A stretch of DNA of 64,000 nt, taken from positions 16,553,907 to 16,617,906 of the forward strand of contig LR990041.1 in NCBI GenBank assembly GCA_905147135.1, written 5' to 3'. The translations under genes were made by a program, and so were the position numbers. The notes under the pieces are model-generated. The model was not told the origin of the DNA. It did not search any database and saw only the letters and a program-made list of their open reading frames with translations. This stretch comes from Blastobasis lacticolella (taxonomy: Eukaryota; Arthropoda; Insecta; Lepidoptera; Blastobasidae). Shown piece by piece: positions 43,397 through 54,109 of the stretch (position 1 is its first letter; every line of letters begins with the position of its first letter).

Positions 43397-45379
43397 ATGG
43401 CAGACTTAGGTTTGTATGAGAACCTTTTAGAGCACGCGCGTCTTGAAGAAGCCCTCATATACAGAAGACGCAGTGCCCGAATTCGAGACTTAGAAACAGC
43501 CTTCGAAATGCTGGATAGAGATTTTACAGCCGTCTATAGGCTAAACAAGAGCCTGACTCTTGACCTCATACGAGAGTTGGAGCCCTATTTACCGAGGAAG
43601 GGTGGCATAACAACTGTATGTAAAGTAAGTTAAACAAAAATATCTGACATAAGTGCCTATATCTACACAACATTACTTTTCAGTAACTATTAGATGCCTA
43701 TAAACTTTGTATTTTCATAATAAATTGTGTTAGGTTCTATGTGCATTACATTTTTATGCGTCAGGGTCCTACCAGAGGTTTGTAGGCGCGAGTGCAGACC
43801 ATAGAATGCACCAGGTTAGCGTGTTTAACTGCATACGAGCCGTGACTCTCGCTTTAAATAGCGATTATTTCCGGAGCAAATACATCCATTTTCCGGACTC
43901 TAGAGAAGAAAGGAATGTAATTAAGCATAGGTAAGTGTAAAATGTACAATCTTGCCCAATCCTGGATCATGGTCAAGGCGGACCCCGGGCCCTCGTGCGT
44001 GAGAGCACAACCGGGACATTAACGCCAAGATGATTATGATGAAGTGTAAAATGTACAATCAGTGACTATTGACTGTATCTCTCATACTGAAAGCGGACAA
44101 AATGGGACATTGTGTGTTATGTATATACATAGGTATCAAATCTTTAATACGGGATCATTAACATTATTTTACAGTGTTGAACCCTACCACATTAAGGTCA
44201 GGTTCCCCTATTAACAGGGTAGGGTTATCAATGGGCAGTCGATCAACTGTAATAACCTGATCAACCAAATATTGGACCATGGTCCCAGCGGACCTCAAGC
44301 CCCTTAGGGCCTGAGAGCACAATCGGGATATTGACGCCAAGATGACTACCGTTTCATACTTTTCCTATTTATTATGTTTTAGGTTCTATGAAAAGTTTCA
44401 AATGCCAGGCGTAATTGGCTGTATCGACGGCTCACATATTGCTATCGTCAGGCCAGCAGAGCGCGAAGAAAGATATTTTAATCGGAAGCGTTACCACTCT
44501 TTGAACACTCAAATAGTGAGTGAAATTATTTTATTATTTTTAGACCATCACGCCATCCGTGGCAGCCTAAGCGTGAGGGATATCGAGGGTAATATTGAAG
44601 GGGTTCGCATGCATTGGTTTCCTAATCACCAGGAATGGTAAGGATACAGTCGTTTTCAAGAAAGAGGTCCCACGGAGGATCCAAGGAGCGTTGCCATCGC
44701 AGTGTGGAAGAGTTTGACTCTCGTATAGGACGTCGGGACTTCGAATCCTATTACATATTAAAATCCTTTGCATTATTTACCACCCATTGGATTTAAGTAC
44801 GAACCAAGCATATAAACAAATTAAACGGAACAGACTTACTTATAACTTATTAAACTTAGGTATAATTTTTGCTTTTAGATATGTGACTCTGATTTGTATA
44901 TTACGAGCATTGACGCCAGCCAAGGTGGTGCAAACCACGACTCTTCTGTATGGAACGACCATCCTATTAGCCGTTGCCTAGAAAGTCTGTGTGACCATGA
45001 AACAGTATGGCTATTGGGTGAGTATAGATATCTTGGTAATTATGGACAATCGGGAAACTAGTTATTTAGTGCACAAAATAAACATTATTTTACATTCGTT
45101 TCAGGAGACTCAGGGTATCCGCTGCGTGCCAGTCTGCTGACGCCTGTACTAAACACGGAGCCCAATACCCCAGAACGGCACTACACCGACTTACATGCTA
45201 GAGTGAGAAATTGCGTAGAGAGGTGCATTGGAGTATTAAAATCACGATGGCGGTGCCTTTTAGTGGACAGGAAACTCCACTATCATCCCAACTTGGCCGG
45301 CTACATTACTAATGCGTGTGCAGTTCTGCACAATGTAGCCAATTTCATCCTCATACGCATAAATTTCGTTTATGTCTGA
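43397..45379 (+). CDS. PIF/Harbinger transposase (HARBI1-like), five exons
   Basis: DDE nuclease of the DDE_Tnp_4 type. Exons 43397-43624, 43734-43930, 44383-44515, 44879-45017 and 45105-45379 have standard donors and acceptors and consistent phases, giving 323 residues. The N-terminus is helical (LEHARLEEALIYRRRSARIR) and then enters the HARBI1 pattern VLCALHFYASGSYQRFVGAS and VSVFNCIRAV. Catalytic candidates: D157 (IGCIDGSHI), D207 (GGANHDSSVW) and E271 (RNCVERCIGVLKSRWRCLL). The C-terminus, ITNACAVLHNVANF, matches the family end. No stop or frameshift is seen. Intron 2 (43931-44382) holds two SINE fragments, and the others are short. The gene faces its Myb-like partner. Confidence 0.85.
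43968..44040 (+). repeat. SINE 3' fragment in the Harbinger transposase intron 2
   Basis: CCTGGATCATGGTCAAGGCG, GACCCCGGGCCCTCG and ACATTAACGCCAAGATGATT match the tail of the SINE at 10508-10862. Confidence 0.7.
44180..44345 (+). repeat. Second SINE fragment in the Harbinger transposase intron 2
   Basis: Contains AAGGTCAGGTTCCCCTATTA, GCAGTCGATCAACTGTAATA and TTGACGCCAAGATGACTACC, the body and tail of the same SINE family, lacking the tRNA head. It ends about 38 bases before the exon 3 acceptor. Confidence 0.7.
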
Positions 45380-45559
45380 TACAGTATCGTATCCTGTGAG
45401 TTGGGTATTTTAGAATACGTATAATATATCTGTGTACCAAATCTCATGCAAATCCTTTCATTAGTTTCACAAACAAACATCCAAACATATATTATTGATA
45501 CTTTTTATTGCATATATATATATTTTTTTGTATAGTACCATAATGGTCCCATTTTATCA

Positions 45560-45830
45560 TGCCATTAATGTCTTAGTTGCGCCCGCGCGCGCGAGAGCCT
45601 GGGGTCTGCCTTGATCATGATCCAGGATTTGGCAGATCAGGTAATTACAGTGGGGCGACTACAATCTGTCCACCGTGACCCAGCTACCAGGGAACCTGAC
45701 CAGATTGGATCATGGTGGCAGGTTTCCCCACGATGTTTCCCTCGCTGTAAGAGCATCGGTTAGTATTCAACCAATGTACATATATAACTCAGCAAAGACC
45801 TTAACCACTAGGTCACCGGCGTTCCCACAC
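45560..45830 (-). repeat. SINE copy, minus strand
   Basis: Reverse-complement SINE: TGATCATGATCCAGGATTTG, CAGCTACCAGGGAACCTGAC, CCACGATGTTTCCCTCGCTG, with a degraded tRNA-like head near 45800-45830. It belongs to the same family as 10508-10862. Confidence 0.7.
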
Positions 45831-45883
45831 ACATAAACACGCCCATATCTATCTAAATTGTAGCAGTAACTCGAGACTATCAA

Positions 45884-46300
45884 GTGTTACAAGCTACGAT
45901 CCTGACACACCTCATACATGCTTGTTATCATATTTGTCAAAATTTTAAAGTATTAAACACTTGCTCCATTCGTTATCTCTCATCATTATACTGCACCGCT
46001 GCATTCGCTTCTCTTTCCATCACCATCACTTTCGTCTCATTTACTTATAATTTTCATATGCTTCTCTGCAAACGCCTCGTTCACCAAATTGAACTGTCCT
46101 GTACCTTCCTCCATGACGATGCAAGTAGGACTTAATTATCAGCGTAAAGGAAACACTTGACCGGCAAGTCATCCATTCTTAATAATTCCATCTCTTTCAA
46201 ACATTTAAAGTAGCTGTCTATGTAAAGATTGAAATATACAATCTATAATCCATCTCTTAAACCTTCCAATCACATGGGACACCAAATCCAGTCCTTCATA
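45884..46300 (-). pseudogene. Degenerate reverse-transcriptase remnant, minus strand
   Basis: Minus-strand frames read YIDSYFKCLKEMELLRMDD, LPVKCFLYADN and further on ETKVMVMEREAN, matching the order fingers, YADD-like box and K-T-K-V-M-V block of lepidopteran LINE RTs. Stops and frameshifts throughout. The clade cannot be assigned safely. Confidence 0.5.
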
Positions 46301-46556
46301 CCATCTATGTTACTATCAGATACTAAAGGCATAATCGTTGCATTTTATCAACAAATAATATGGATATCATGCATGATGTACCTTCTTTATCAAAATAATA
46401 CTAATAGCGAAAGAAACATAGGTATTTACTATAATATTTACAAAAAAAAAATTAGTCATCCTGCAGTGTAGACCTACTGGGGACCATCTCTGTGCTGCTG
46501 AAAATGAAAACAGTACATAGTTAATAATTTATTTAGATACCTATAATATTCCAACA

Positions 46557-47395
46557 CTAGGGAGAATCATGGTAGTGGTGGCGAAGTGCCCGGGAGGGAA
46601 TACTGATAGAATGGCGTCAGCGGCTCGAACAGCCGAGCCCAGGGGTTCGCACAATTGCGGCGATTCGCCCCGTACTAAAAGAGTGGACAGAGCGTAGGAG
46701 GGGCTCACTTACCTTCCGGCTTGTGCAGGTCCTCTCTGGGCATGGTTGCTTCGGGAGGTACCTGTGCAATACAGCTCGGAGGAAAGCGACGACGGCCTGC
46801 CATGAGAGCGGATGCGTGAACGACACGGCACAGCATACGCTGGAAGAGTGTCCAGCATGGGCGGAGCCGCGTGAGGCACTGATTACGGTTGTGGGGACAG
46901 ACCTCTCGCTTCCGGCCGTGGTCAAATGCATGATCGAGAGCGAGAGGTCATGGAAGGCTATGACAACCTTCTGCGAGGTAGTAATCTCGCAGAAGGAGGC
47001 GGCAGAGCGGGCGAGAGAGGACGACGTCTTGTCACTTGCTATCCGCCGCCGGAGGGTAGGACGCAGGAGGCGCGTATATGCGCGCCGCCTTCCTGCCTAA
47101 CGGGAACTAGAGCGGCGGGTGCGGGGACCACCTGCCGCTTGATAACAGATCCCGAGATGGTTGACGTGTCGCTGTATCCCGGCGCGTCCCATAGTGAGCT
47201 GTTGTGGGAGTATCGAGCGAGGCCCGCTGATGGAGTCATCGGGGTAATGCGTGAAGTCCTTTCGCGCAGGTACCGTGGCTCCGTCAACAAGTGGCGAGAA
47301 GGATGCCTTGGGGTTTTAGCGGGTAGTCTGGCCACTTTGGCCCGGTAGTCCCGCATAACCTGCTCGCTTCCCCGGTGAGCGGGTATCATCATCAT
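46557..47395 (+). pseudogene. 5'-truncated R1-clade LINE (ORF2 C-terminus and 3' UTR)
   Basis: The frame from about 46600 to 47100 reads LKEWTERRRGSLTFRL, VQVLSGHGCFGRYLCNTA, then CHESGC and DTAQHTLEECPAW, the CCHC-type cysteine motif at the end of R1-clade ORF2, followed by a basic tail (RRRRVGRRRRVYARRLPA) and a stop at 47098-47100. A GC-rich 3' UTR of about 270 bp ends with GGGTATCATCATCATC, where a SINE in the opposite orientation begins. The RT and endonuclease are missing. Confidence 0.8.
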
Positions 47396-47745
47396 CTTGG
47401 CGTTAATGCCGTGGTTGTGCTCTAGTGCACGAGGGCCGCTGGGTCCACCTTGACCATGATCCAGGATGTGGCAGATCAGGCAATTATTACAATGGAGCGA
47501 CTACCATCTGACATCCATGACCCTGCTACTAGAGGACACTGACTAGATTGGATCATGGTTACACATTCAGTCGCCTGAATGTGCAGGTTTCATCACGATG
47601 TTTCCCTCACCATAAGAGCATCGGTTAGTATTCAATGAATGTACATACAAGAAAGCTGTTGGTACATGGCCGCAGCTGGATTCGAACCCGGTAACTCTCG
47701 CTTAGGCGTCGGATACCCTAACCGCTCGGCCACCGAAGCTCAGTT
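47385..47745 (-). repeat. tRNA-derived SINE, full length, minus strand
   Basis: The tRNA-like head at 47665-47745 (on the minus strand GGTGGCCGAGCGGTTAGGGT and GGGTTCGAATCCAGCTGCGG) has recognisable A and B boxes. The body (GACCATGATCCAGGATGTGG and CATCACGATGTTTCCCTCAC on the plus strand) matches 10508-10862. The 3' tail GATGATGATGAT abuts the R1 fragment tail at about 47385-47398. Confidence 0.8.
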
Positions 47746-47881
47746 AGAAGGAGCAAACTATCCTCATAAAAAATATATCAAAATTGGTTCTGTTGTTTAG
47801 GAATGAAATCCAGACAGACTTTCGCATTTATTTTTATTTTATAATATAGGAATAGGAATAACTGTACCTTTATGAAATTGT

Positions 47882-49788
47882 TTAATTTAAAATTATATTT
47901 ACCTCCTGTAAGAGAGCAACGTAAGTTTCCATCGCGGTAGCGATGCGGCCCAAGTTATGGCCAATGAGTTCATTTGCACGAGCATTTGCCGTATCTGCAT
48001 TCGCTCGTGCCATCTCCACTTGTTCCAAAATTCTTCGAGCCTCGTCTAGTGGTGCCATGGGTCGTGCTAAAACAATAAAGGTTTGTTTGCACACGTTGAT
48101 CACCTATGCATGAGCAACATTTATGAAACAGTTATTGCTTTTGAACTTACGGCGATATCGAGTGTGGCGTCTTTGCCGAGGAAGAGGCGGAACATGGGCC
48201 TGTGGCGGTTGCAGTTCAGCGGCTCTGTGGACAGAACCACTGCCTATGCCCACATCATCCGCCGGAAAGACAGCTTCCCTAAACAAACCAAGATTAAGAT
48301 TGTAGTAAAAATGTAATCACATTTACTTAATATTAAAATTTAAATAAGGAAAGCCATTGTACACGTCTATCTCTTCAGTCTGCAACGACTTCACTGTAAG
48401 AGACACGCTGGGCCCCTCACCAGCATAATCATGCTCCATTGATATCTAAACAAAATTAACATTTTCATATAGTGGGTACTATTAACTATAATAGAACACT
48501 ATTAAATGGTGAGGGAAAACATCGTAATGAAATCGGCACATTTAGGCGGCTGAATGTAACCATGATCCAATCTGGGCAGTTTCTCCTGGTAGCAGGGTCA
48601 CGGGGGTCAGATGGCAGCCGCTTTGTCCACGCCGTACTGTAATTACCTGATCGCCAAATGCTGGATCGCGCGCACGGGTACAACCAGGACATTAAGGCCA
48701 AGATGATGACTATTAAACGGGTTCATAGTCGCTCATCCCGTTCGCAGCCGTCCCATTCGCGGACACCTGAGAGTTATAGTCCATTTTCACGTTGGATTTG
48801 GCAGGATTGCGCTACAAATGGGACGTGCTGCTAATGGGACAAGATGCCAGCAAGGGACGAGTTGCGAATGGGGCGGGTTGCTATGATCCCTAAAAAACTT
48901 GCTCCATCTTCGGCCACATCGTGACTTACCAACAGGTGAGATGGCTGTCAAATACTCGTATTGTATAGTATAAAAAAAAACTACTTACTTTAAAACTGAG
49001 GCAGAAACTGAAAAACAATAAGTAATGTAATCAATTATAACTATTACCGCAGATGTAGCAGTGTCTACCCTCCGGATTACTGCCACATTAAGAGCTGTAT
49101 ATGGCTCACTGGGTTCCTTAAACAAAGAACATAATAATTTTTCTTTTGTGGATAAAATTAAAAAAATCAAAAATCACTACAAAAATAGTATAAAATTGTT
49201 ATTACCACAGTCGAAAATGGATCTATTCTTACGCTTGGTAAGCCTTGGCCAAATCCCTGCCCCAATAATGACATAACTCTTAATTCTGTATCAGACAGAT
49301 ATTCGGCCAAGGGTGGTCCTCCACCTGTGGCGGTCATATCCTGGTTGAGGTCAGAGACCGTCTTCTTCAACTTCGACTTGTAATTATTGAAGTACTTACT
49401 GCAATATGCAAAGGAAATACTTATTGCTTATAACTAGTTAAAAAGAAACTGTAGCTATTTAAAAGTATTATTTAATAATGCTATTGTTGAATATAACTAT
49501 AATAGTGTAATTACGAACAATATACGAACAAACTGCAAAAAAATTAATGTTTTGCTGTTGTAACTAAATACCATTACTTACAGTTGACTATTCTTTTGGC
49601 TCCTTGCTGGCGCCTGAACCCTCGGCATTTAGCAAATTGGCGAGATGCCTCCATAGACGTCGGGATTGCTCCCTTCCTCTTGAACTGTTATTGTACCCAC
49701 GTACCAAGCTTGGATTTCGCTCCAGAAAATCCAACATAATATCCCATTGGGATGCTGATATCCTACAGGCGCGTCTTTCCATTTTCAC
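47882..49788 (-). pseudogene. Harbinger Myb/SANT-like accessory gene, six exons, with a frameshift
   Basis: Minus-strand gene, partner DNA-binding protein of PIF/Harbinger. Predicted exons: 49788-49582, 49398-49233, 49116-49048, 48445-48327, 48278-48151 and 48066-47882, about 290 residues. Exon 1 holds the Myb/SANT-like domain (SASQWDIMLDFLERNP, GREQSRRLWRHLANLLNAEG); exon 2 continues KYFNNYKSKLKKTVSDL and ATGGGPPLAEYLSDTELRV; the last exon is a coiled coil (LDEARRILEQVEMARANAD) ending NIILN. Phases agree from exon 2 to exon 6, but exon 1 reaches an in-frame TAG (49588) and ends in the wrong phase. A 1-bp insertion near 49600-49620 would explain both. Hence pseudogene or a sequence error. Confidence 0.65.
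48500..48712 (+). repeat. SINE copy, 5' truncated
   Basis: GAAAACATCGTAATGAAATC, GGTAGCAGGGTCACGGGGGT and ACATTAAGGCCAAGATGATG match the family body and tail. It lies between exons 3 and 4 of the Myb-like gene. Confidence 0.7.
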
Positions 49789-50100
49789 AAAAAATTAATT
49801 ACCCGAAAAAATAATAATGTTTTGAGCATTTCCCGCGTTTTATTTTTTGTGTGACATTCATTACATAGTGTTGCCAGACGCAATATACTGATGGTATCAT
49901 AGCCTCCTTCATCTTACAAGCCATGCGCAGAAGTTTGACAACGTCGCATTTTTTAATTTTAGTGAACCTGAAAACTTCTGTAAAACTATCATCGCGGTCG
50001 TCGTCGTTTAGTTATTTAAGTGATAAAGTATATTAATAATTATATACATTAGTTAGATAATATGTAATTGGATAGATTCATGTCCTATTTACCTATCTAC

Positions 50101-50974
50101 TAGAGATGAAACGGATATCCGGTTGCTATCCGGTATCCGGCCTATACGGCCTTAATTTACTATCCAGCCGGATACCGGATAGCGCGTTAGTATCCGGCCG
50201 GATACCGGATAGTAAAAAATTTATGAAAATCCCATAAAAATGATTTTGCTCATCGGCTTCCTTCATTTCTCTGCGCAGTAGCCGCGTCAATGACATTCCA
50301 TCCATTAGGTCCTGTTGGACCGCCGTCAGCCAGGTGGCGTGTGGGGCCTTCCCCGGCAGCGCGTCGTCGTCGACAAACGAGGGCTACAAGACCACTGTCT
50401 TTGGGGTGACAGAGCACATGCCCATACCATTGCATTCGGCGTTCTCTAATTTTATATGGGATTTATGAGACTTTGTAACTTCCACGAGTGTGGACATTAG
50501 ATACGTACTTTTCCCAACAGGGTGACACCCGCTCACCAGCGTAAAAAATGCGCATTTCTGTCGTGTGTTGTTTTGACAAGTGTTGTTTAGTATAACATTT
50601 TTTCAAAGTCAATCAAGGTTTATACTGGATTAAAATACAAATTTATCTATATTTAGTGGTAATATACGATGTCATTTGTCCTCCGATATGCTGGAGGTAT
50701 GTGTAAGCCCGTATATCGAAACTACGAATTATTTCGAGGTCGAAAGAATTGTTAAGTTCAACGTTCAAATTATTCTCATTCAAGGAAGACTTGAAATCAC
50801 GTAAACACATGCAGTCGTCTAAAGTTCCACCCCACGATTACAGCTTGCACAAACTTCTTCAGAGACTAAGTTCAGCCGAATATCCGGCCGCCGGATATCC
50901 GGCTATCCGGCTAAGAGGCTGGCCAGATATCCGGTATCCGGTATCCGGCCAAACCACTATCCGTTTCATCTTTA
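50101..50974. mobile_element. TAGAGATGAAACGG hAT-like element with 8-bp duplication
   Basis: Starts TAGAGATGAAACGGATATCC and ends CACTATCCGTTTCATCTTTA. CTATCTAC stands on both sides (50093-50100 and 50975-50982). The ends are rich in GGATACCGGATA motifs. On the minus strand the interior encodes a scrap reading QWYGHVLCHPKDS, like the C-terminus of an RTE ORF2. It is inserted inside the Harbinger element. Confidence 0.85.
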
Positions 50975-50982
50975 CTATCTAC

Positions 50983-52330
50983 TACTTGCGATTGTATTAT
51001 CCTAATAATATAAATGCGAAATATAATCTATGTTTGATTTTGTACGTAATGGATGTTTGTTACACCTTTACGCAAAAACTACTGATCGTATTTTAATGAA
51101 ATTAAGCAGTTATATAGAATATAACCCCGAATAACACATATGCTATAATTTATCCCGATATTTAGTATGATTTCCGCGGAACGGGCCCGGAACGTTATAG
51201 TCGCGACCAAAAGCTATTATGAAATAAAATAATCTAGCCAGCCAAAATATTGCCCAATTTATTAAATATTAGGTAAAATACATTTTAAACAGCTTTATTT
51301 AAGTGCCTAAGTATATAAAAACTAACTACTTACTTACTTATTGTACCTATATACTTTTTCAACGCTTAGATCATGGTGGATAATCAGAGATCGTGGTTTA
51401 AAGTAGTTGTGATAACTTTCACAGTGCGAAAATGTTTGCTGCTTACAAAAGATCCTTCGGTGGGACTCCAGCATGCTAGGGGAATAGCATTCTGGAGTCC
51501 AAAAAGTCCATTTATTTAATAGAATTACATCTTTTGGAAAGCAAAACATCGGCACAGCATCTTTCCCATTTTTATGGTTTAATCATAATATTACTTGCAT
51601 TTTTCAAATGCAACAAGGTCTTGGTATCTGTTATAGAAAGATTACGAATATACAACAGAATTTGATTTATGAAATAAGTAAAAAACTAACAACAAAAATG
51701 GTCAAGGATTGTTTTTCAAAAATCGTATTTATCCAATTTTAGCACAATTATAAATATATTTACTTTTATTTACCTACGTAGGTGGTCCATACAAACGCGT
51801 TAATTAAGAGTTTTATCAATATGTTTTAAATTTATCATCATAAAATTTATAATTTTCTTGCACATTGTACATGTCAACAATGAGTAAATCAGTTCACAGC
51901 GACGTTGCCGTTCCGTGCTACAGCATGGCTTGTAAGATGAAGGAGCTATGGATGGTATACTCACTTACGATGGTGTCCCGCAGGAATTTACTTTTTTTGC
52001 ATTTTTTGCGTTTCACTTTTATTTTTGATTACATTTCATAAAAAAGCGATCAATGTATTTATTGTAACAAGTAAATATTTTTTATCCCGCGTTAGTAAAC
52101 GAAAAATCTTTTCGGTACAGAAAACCGGAAATTACGATAGAGCTCGTCACTACATTTTTTGATGTGGCAATATCGGAGCCAAATATGATTCGCTTAATGA
52201 AATGAATTGAATATGATTCATATATAATAAGCGGCCATTTTACGAAATTTAAAGGAACTGCTTATGTTCTGTTAGAATTCACCATTTGAATAATATTTTT
52301 GACGTTTCATCCAAAGTGGCCATTTTAGAC
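50983..52330. other. Right part of the Harbinger element, no gene recognised
   Basis: AT-rich sequence with short frames I cannot assign (for example 51555-51334 minus). 51900-51960 is an inverted, diverged copy of 49885-49940 (CTTACAAGCCATGC and its complement), upstream of the Myb-like gene. Approaching the right end, AATATGATTCATATAT and GGCCATTTTACGAAATTT mirror left-end sequences near 42830-42960. Confidence 0.45.
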
Positions 52331-52579
52331 CCCCTGTTCTTTGTATGAAAAATCGTACCATGACCATGAATTTGACAACAGCAATACGAATATTGCGCGG
52401 TGGTAATGACAAATAAAGCAACATTAAAAAGTTGTTTTTCTGTAAGCTGTTTCAACATTTAGTATCTATGAAAAGTAGTTCCGCTGATAACCACGGGACC
52501 AAAGAGTAACACTACGTTTACACGGGACTCTTTGTAGATGAAACGCAGGTTACTATTGTTTTATCTATACTCTATACAT

Positions 52580-53699
52580 TAGAGATGAAACGGATAGTTG
52601 TTTGGCCGAATACCGGATACCGGATATCCGGCCAGCTTCCTAGCCAGATAGCCGGACATCCGGCGGCCGGATATTCACAGGTCATAGTCTATGAACAAGT
52701 TTGTGCAAGCTGTAATCGCGGCGTGGGACTTTATACGACTGCATGTGTTTATGTAATTTAATGTTTTCGTTTAATGTGAATAATTTGAACGTTGAACTGA
52801 ACAATTCTTCCGCCCTCATACGGATTGATAGTTTCAAAATACGGGCTTAGACATTAGCCCACAGCATCGTAGAGGATAAATAACATCGTATACTTATTTC
52901 AATTTTAAAAAGAAATTTATATTTTAATCCAGGAAAATATTTTTTCATATCTATAATATCAATATATATCTTGATTCACTTTAAATTTTTACACTAAGAA
53001 CATTATAATACTAAACAGCACTTGTCAAAACGACACACGACAAAAATGCGTATTTATGCTGATCAGCGGGTCACCCTGTTGGGCAAAGTACGTAATGTCC
53101 ACTCGTGGAAGTTACAAAGTCACACCTATGCCCGAGAAAATTTAAGAACGCTCAATGCGATGGTGTGAGCATGTGCTCCGCCGCCCCAAAGATCACCTTA
53201 GTGCAAGTAGCCCTTAATTTGGTGACGACGACTCGCTGATGCGGAAGACCGCCACCTGGCTGACGGCGGACCAACGGGACCTGAAGGACAATATTATTGA
53301 CGCTGAAATAGAAAGAAATGGAGGAAGCAGACAAGGAGAGCCGACTCCAGCTAATGGAAAAGGCATAATGCAAAAAGAAGAGACCTGTAAACTATTAATA
53401 ATTTTTGCTAACCTACCAAATGAACGATAAGAGTAGAATAGTTGCCGATGCCGACATAATCAATAGTTCTTTGATTAATATTTATGGTTTTTAAACGTTT
53501 TGATACGACTTTTTACTCGACTGCTACAGAAGGGCATATATTTCCGATGAGCAAAATCACTTTTATGGGCTTTTCATAAATTTTTTACTATCCGGTATCC
53601 GGCCGGATATTAACGCATTATCCGGTATCCGGCCGGATAGTAAATTATGGCCGGATAGGCCGGATACCGGATAGTGGCCGGATATCCGTTACATCTCTA
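52580..53699. mobile_element. TAGAGATGAAACGG hAT-like element, opposite orientation, with 8-bp duplication
   Basis: Starts TAGAGATGAAACGGATAGTT and ends GGATATCCGTTACATCTCTA. CTATACAT stands directly before (52572-52579) and after (53700-53707). It is inverted relative to the copies at 31628 and 50101. A plus-strand scrap from 53156 reads [14 protein letters not shown] and then [15 protein letters not shown], resembling an RTE C-terminus. No transposase is present. Confidence 0.88.
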
Positions 53700-53707
53700 C
53701 TATACAT

Positions 53708-54100
53708 ATTTATATATACAGTAATGGTATTGTTTATTTGTTTGTAAAGGATAAACTCAAAAATAATATAAATAGAACGAATGCGTATTTAGGGATCATT
53801 CCCGCAGTCCCCAGAATGTTATCCCCCAAATGGGGGATAGCATTCGGGGGACAGCGGCAATGGTTCGTATTTAGCCACAGAGCGTGTATTAGGTCATGAA
53901 ACTCAGGATTACGTTCTGAAAAGAACGATTTGTTTTGCATCATATCTTCACGCCACGAGGTTCCAGAGTACGTGGGTTTCGTATTGAATCTTGCGGGCCG
54001 CTGTTGTCACCGCGCCGCCCGTCGAGTCTTCAGCCTGCGACCTGTAGCCGTATTCACAATGATTCTAAACCGTTTCCGAACGATTCGACACGAAATTCGT
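53708..54100. other. Spacer between the hAT-like element and the Jockey fragment
   Basis: AT-rich host-like sequence, then GC-rich sequence from about 53990. A palindromic ATCCCCCAAATGGGGGAT sits near 53822-53840. No gene recognised. Confidence 0.4.
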
Positions 54101-54109
54101 GAGCAGTGA

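Larger units (their letters stand above)
42787..52334. mobile_element. PIF/Harbinger transposon with transposase and Myb-like gene, about 9.5 kb with inserts
   Basis: Ends GGGGGTCTAAAAAGGCCACA (left) and GTGGCCATTTTAGACCCCC (right) form an inverted repeat of about 27 bp with few mismatches. Inside are a plus-strand spliced Harbinger transposase (43397-45379) and a minus-strand spliced Myb/SANT-like gene (49788-47882), the two-gene set that autonomous PIF/Harbinger elements carry. Much of the length is later insertion: SINEs, an R1 LINE fragment, an RT remnant, and a hAT-like element at 50101-50974. The expected 3-bp duplication is not evident (TCT left, TGT right), so the exact ends may have mutated. 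Confidence 0.8.

Noticed and set aside
47665..47745. Possible tRNA gene on the minus strand
   Set aside because: Same SINE family, with the SINE body directly downstream.
51334..51555. 73-residue minus-strand frame with several Cys and His
   Set aside because: The spacing does not fit a zinc finger, and there is no splice or homology support.
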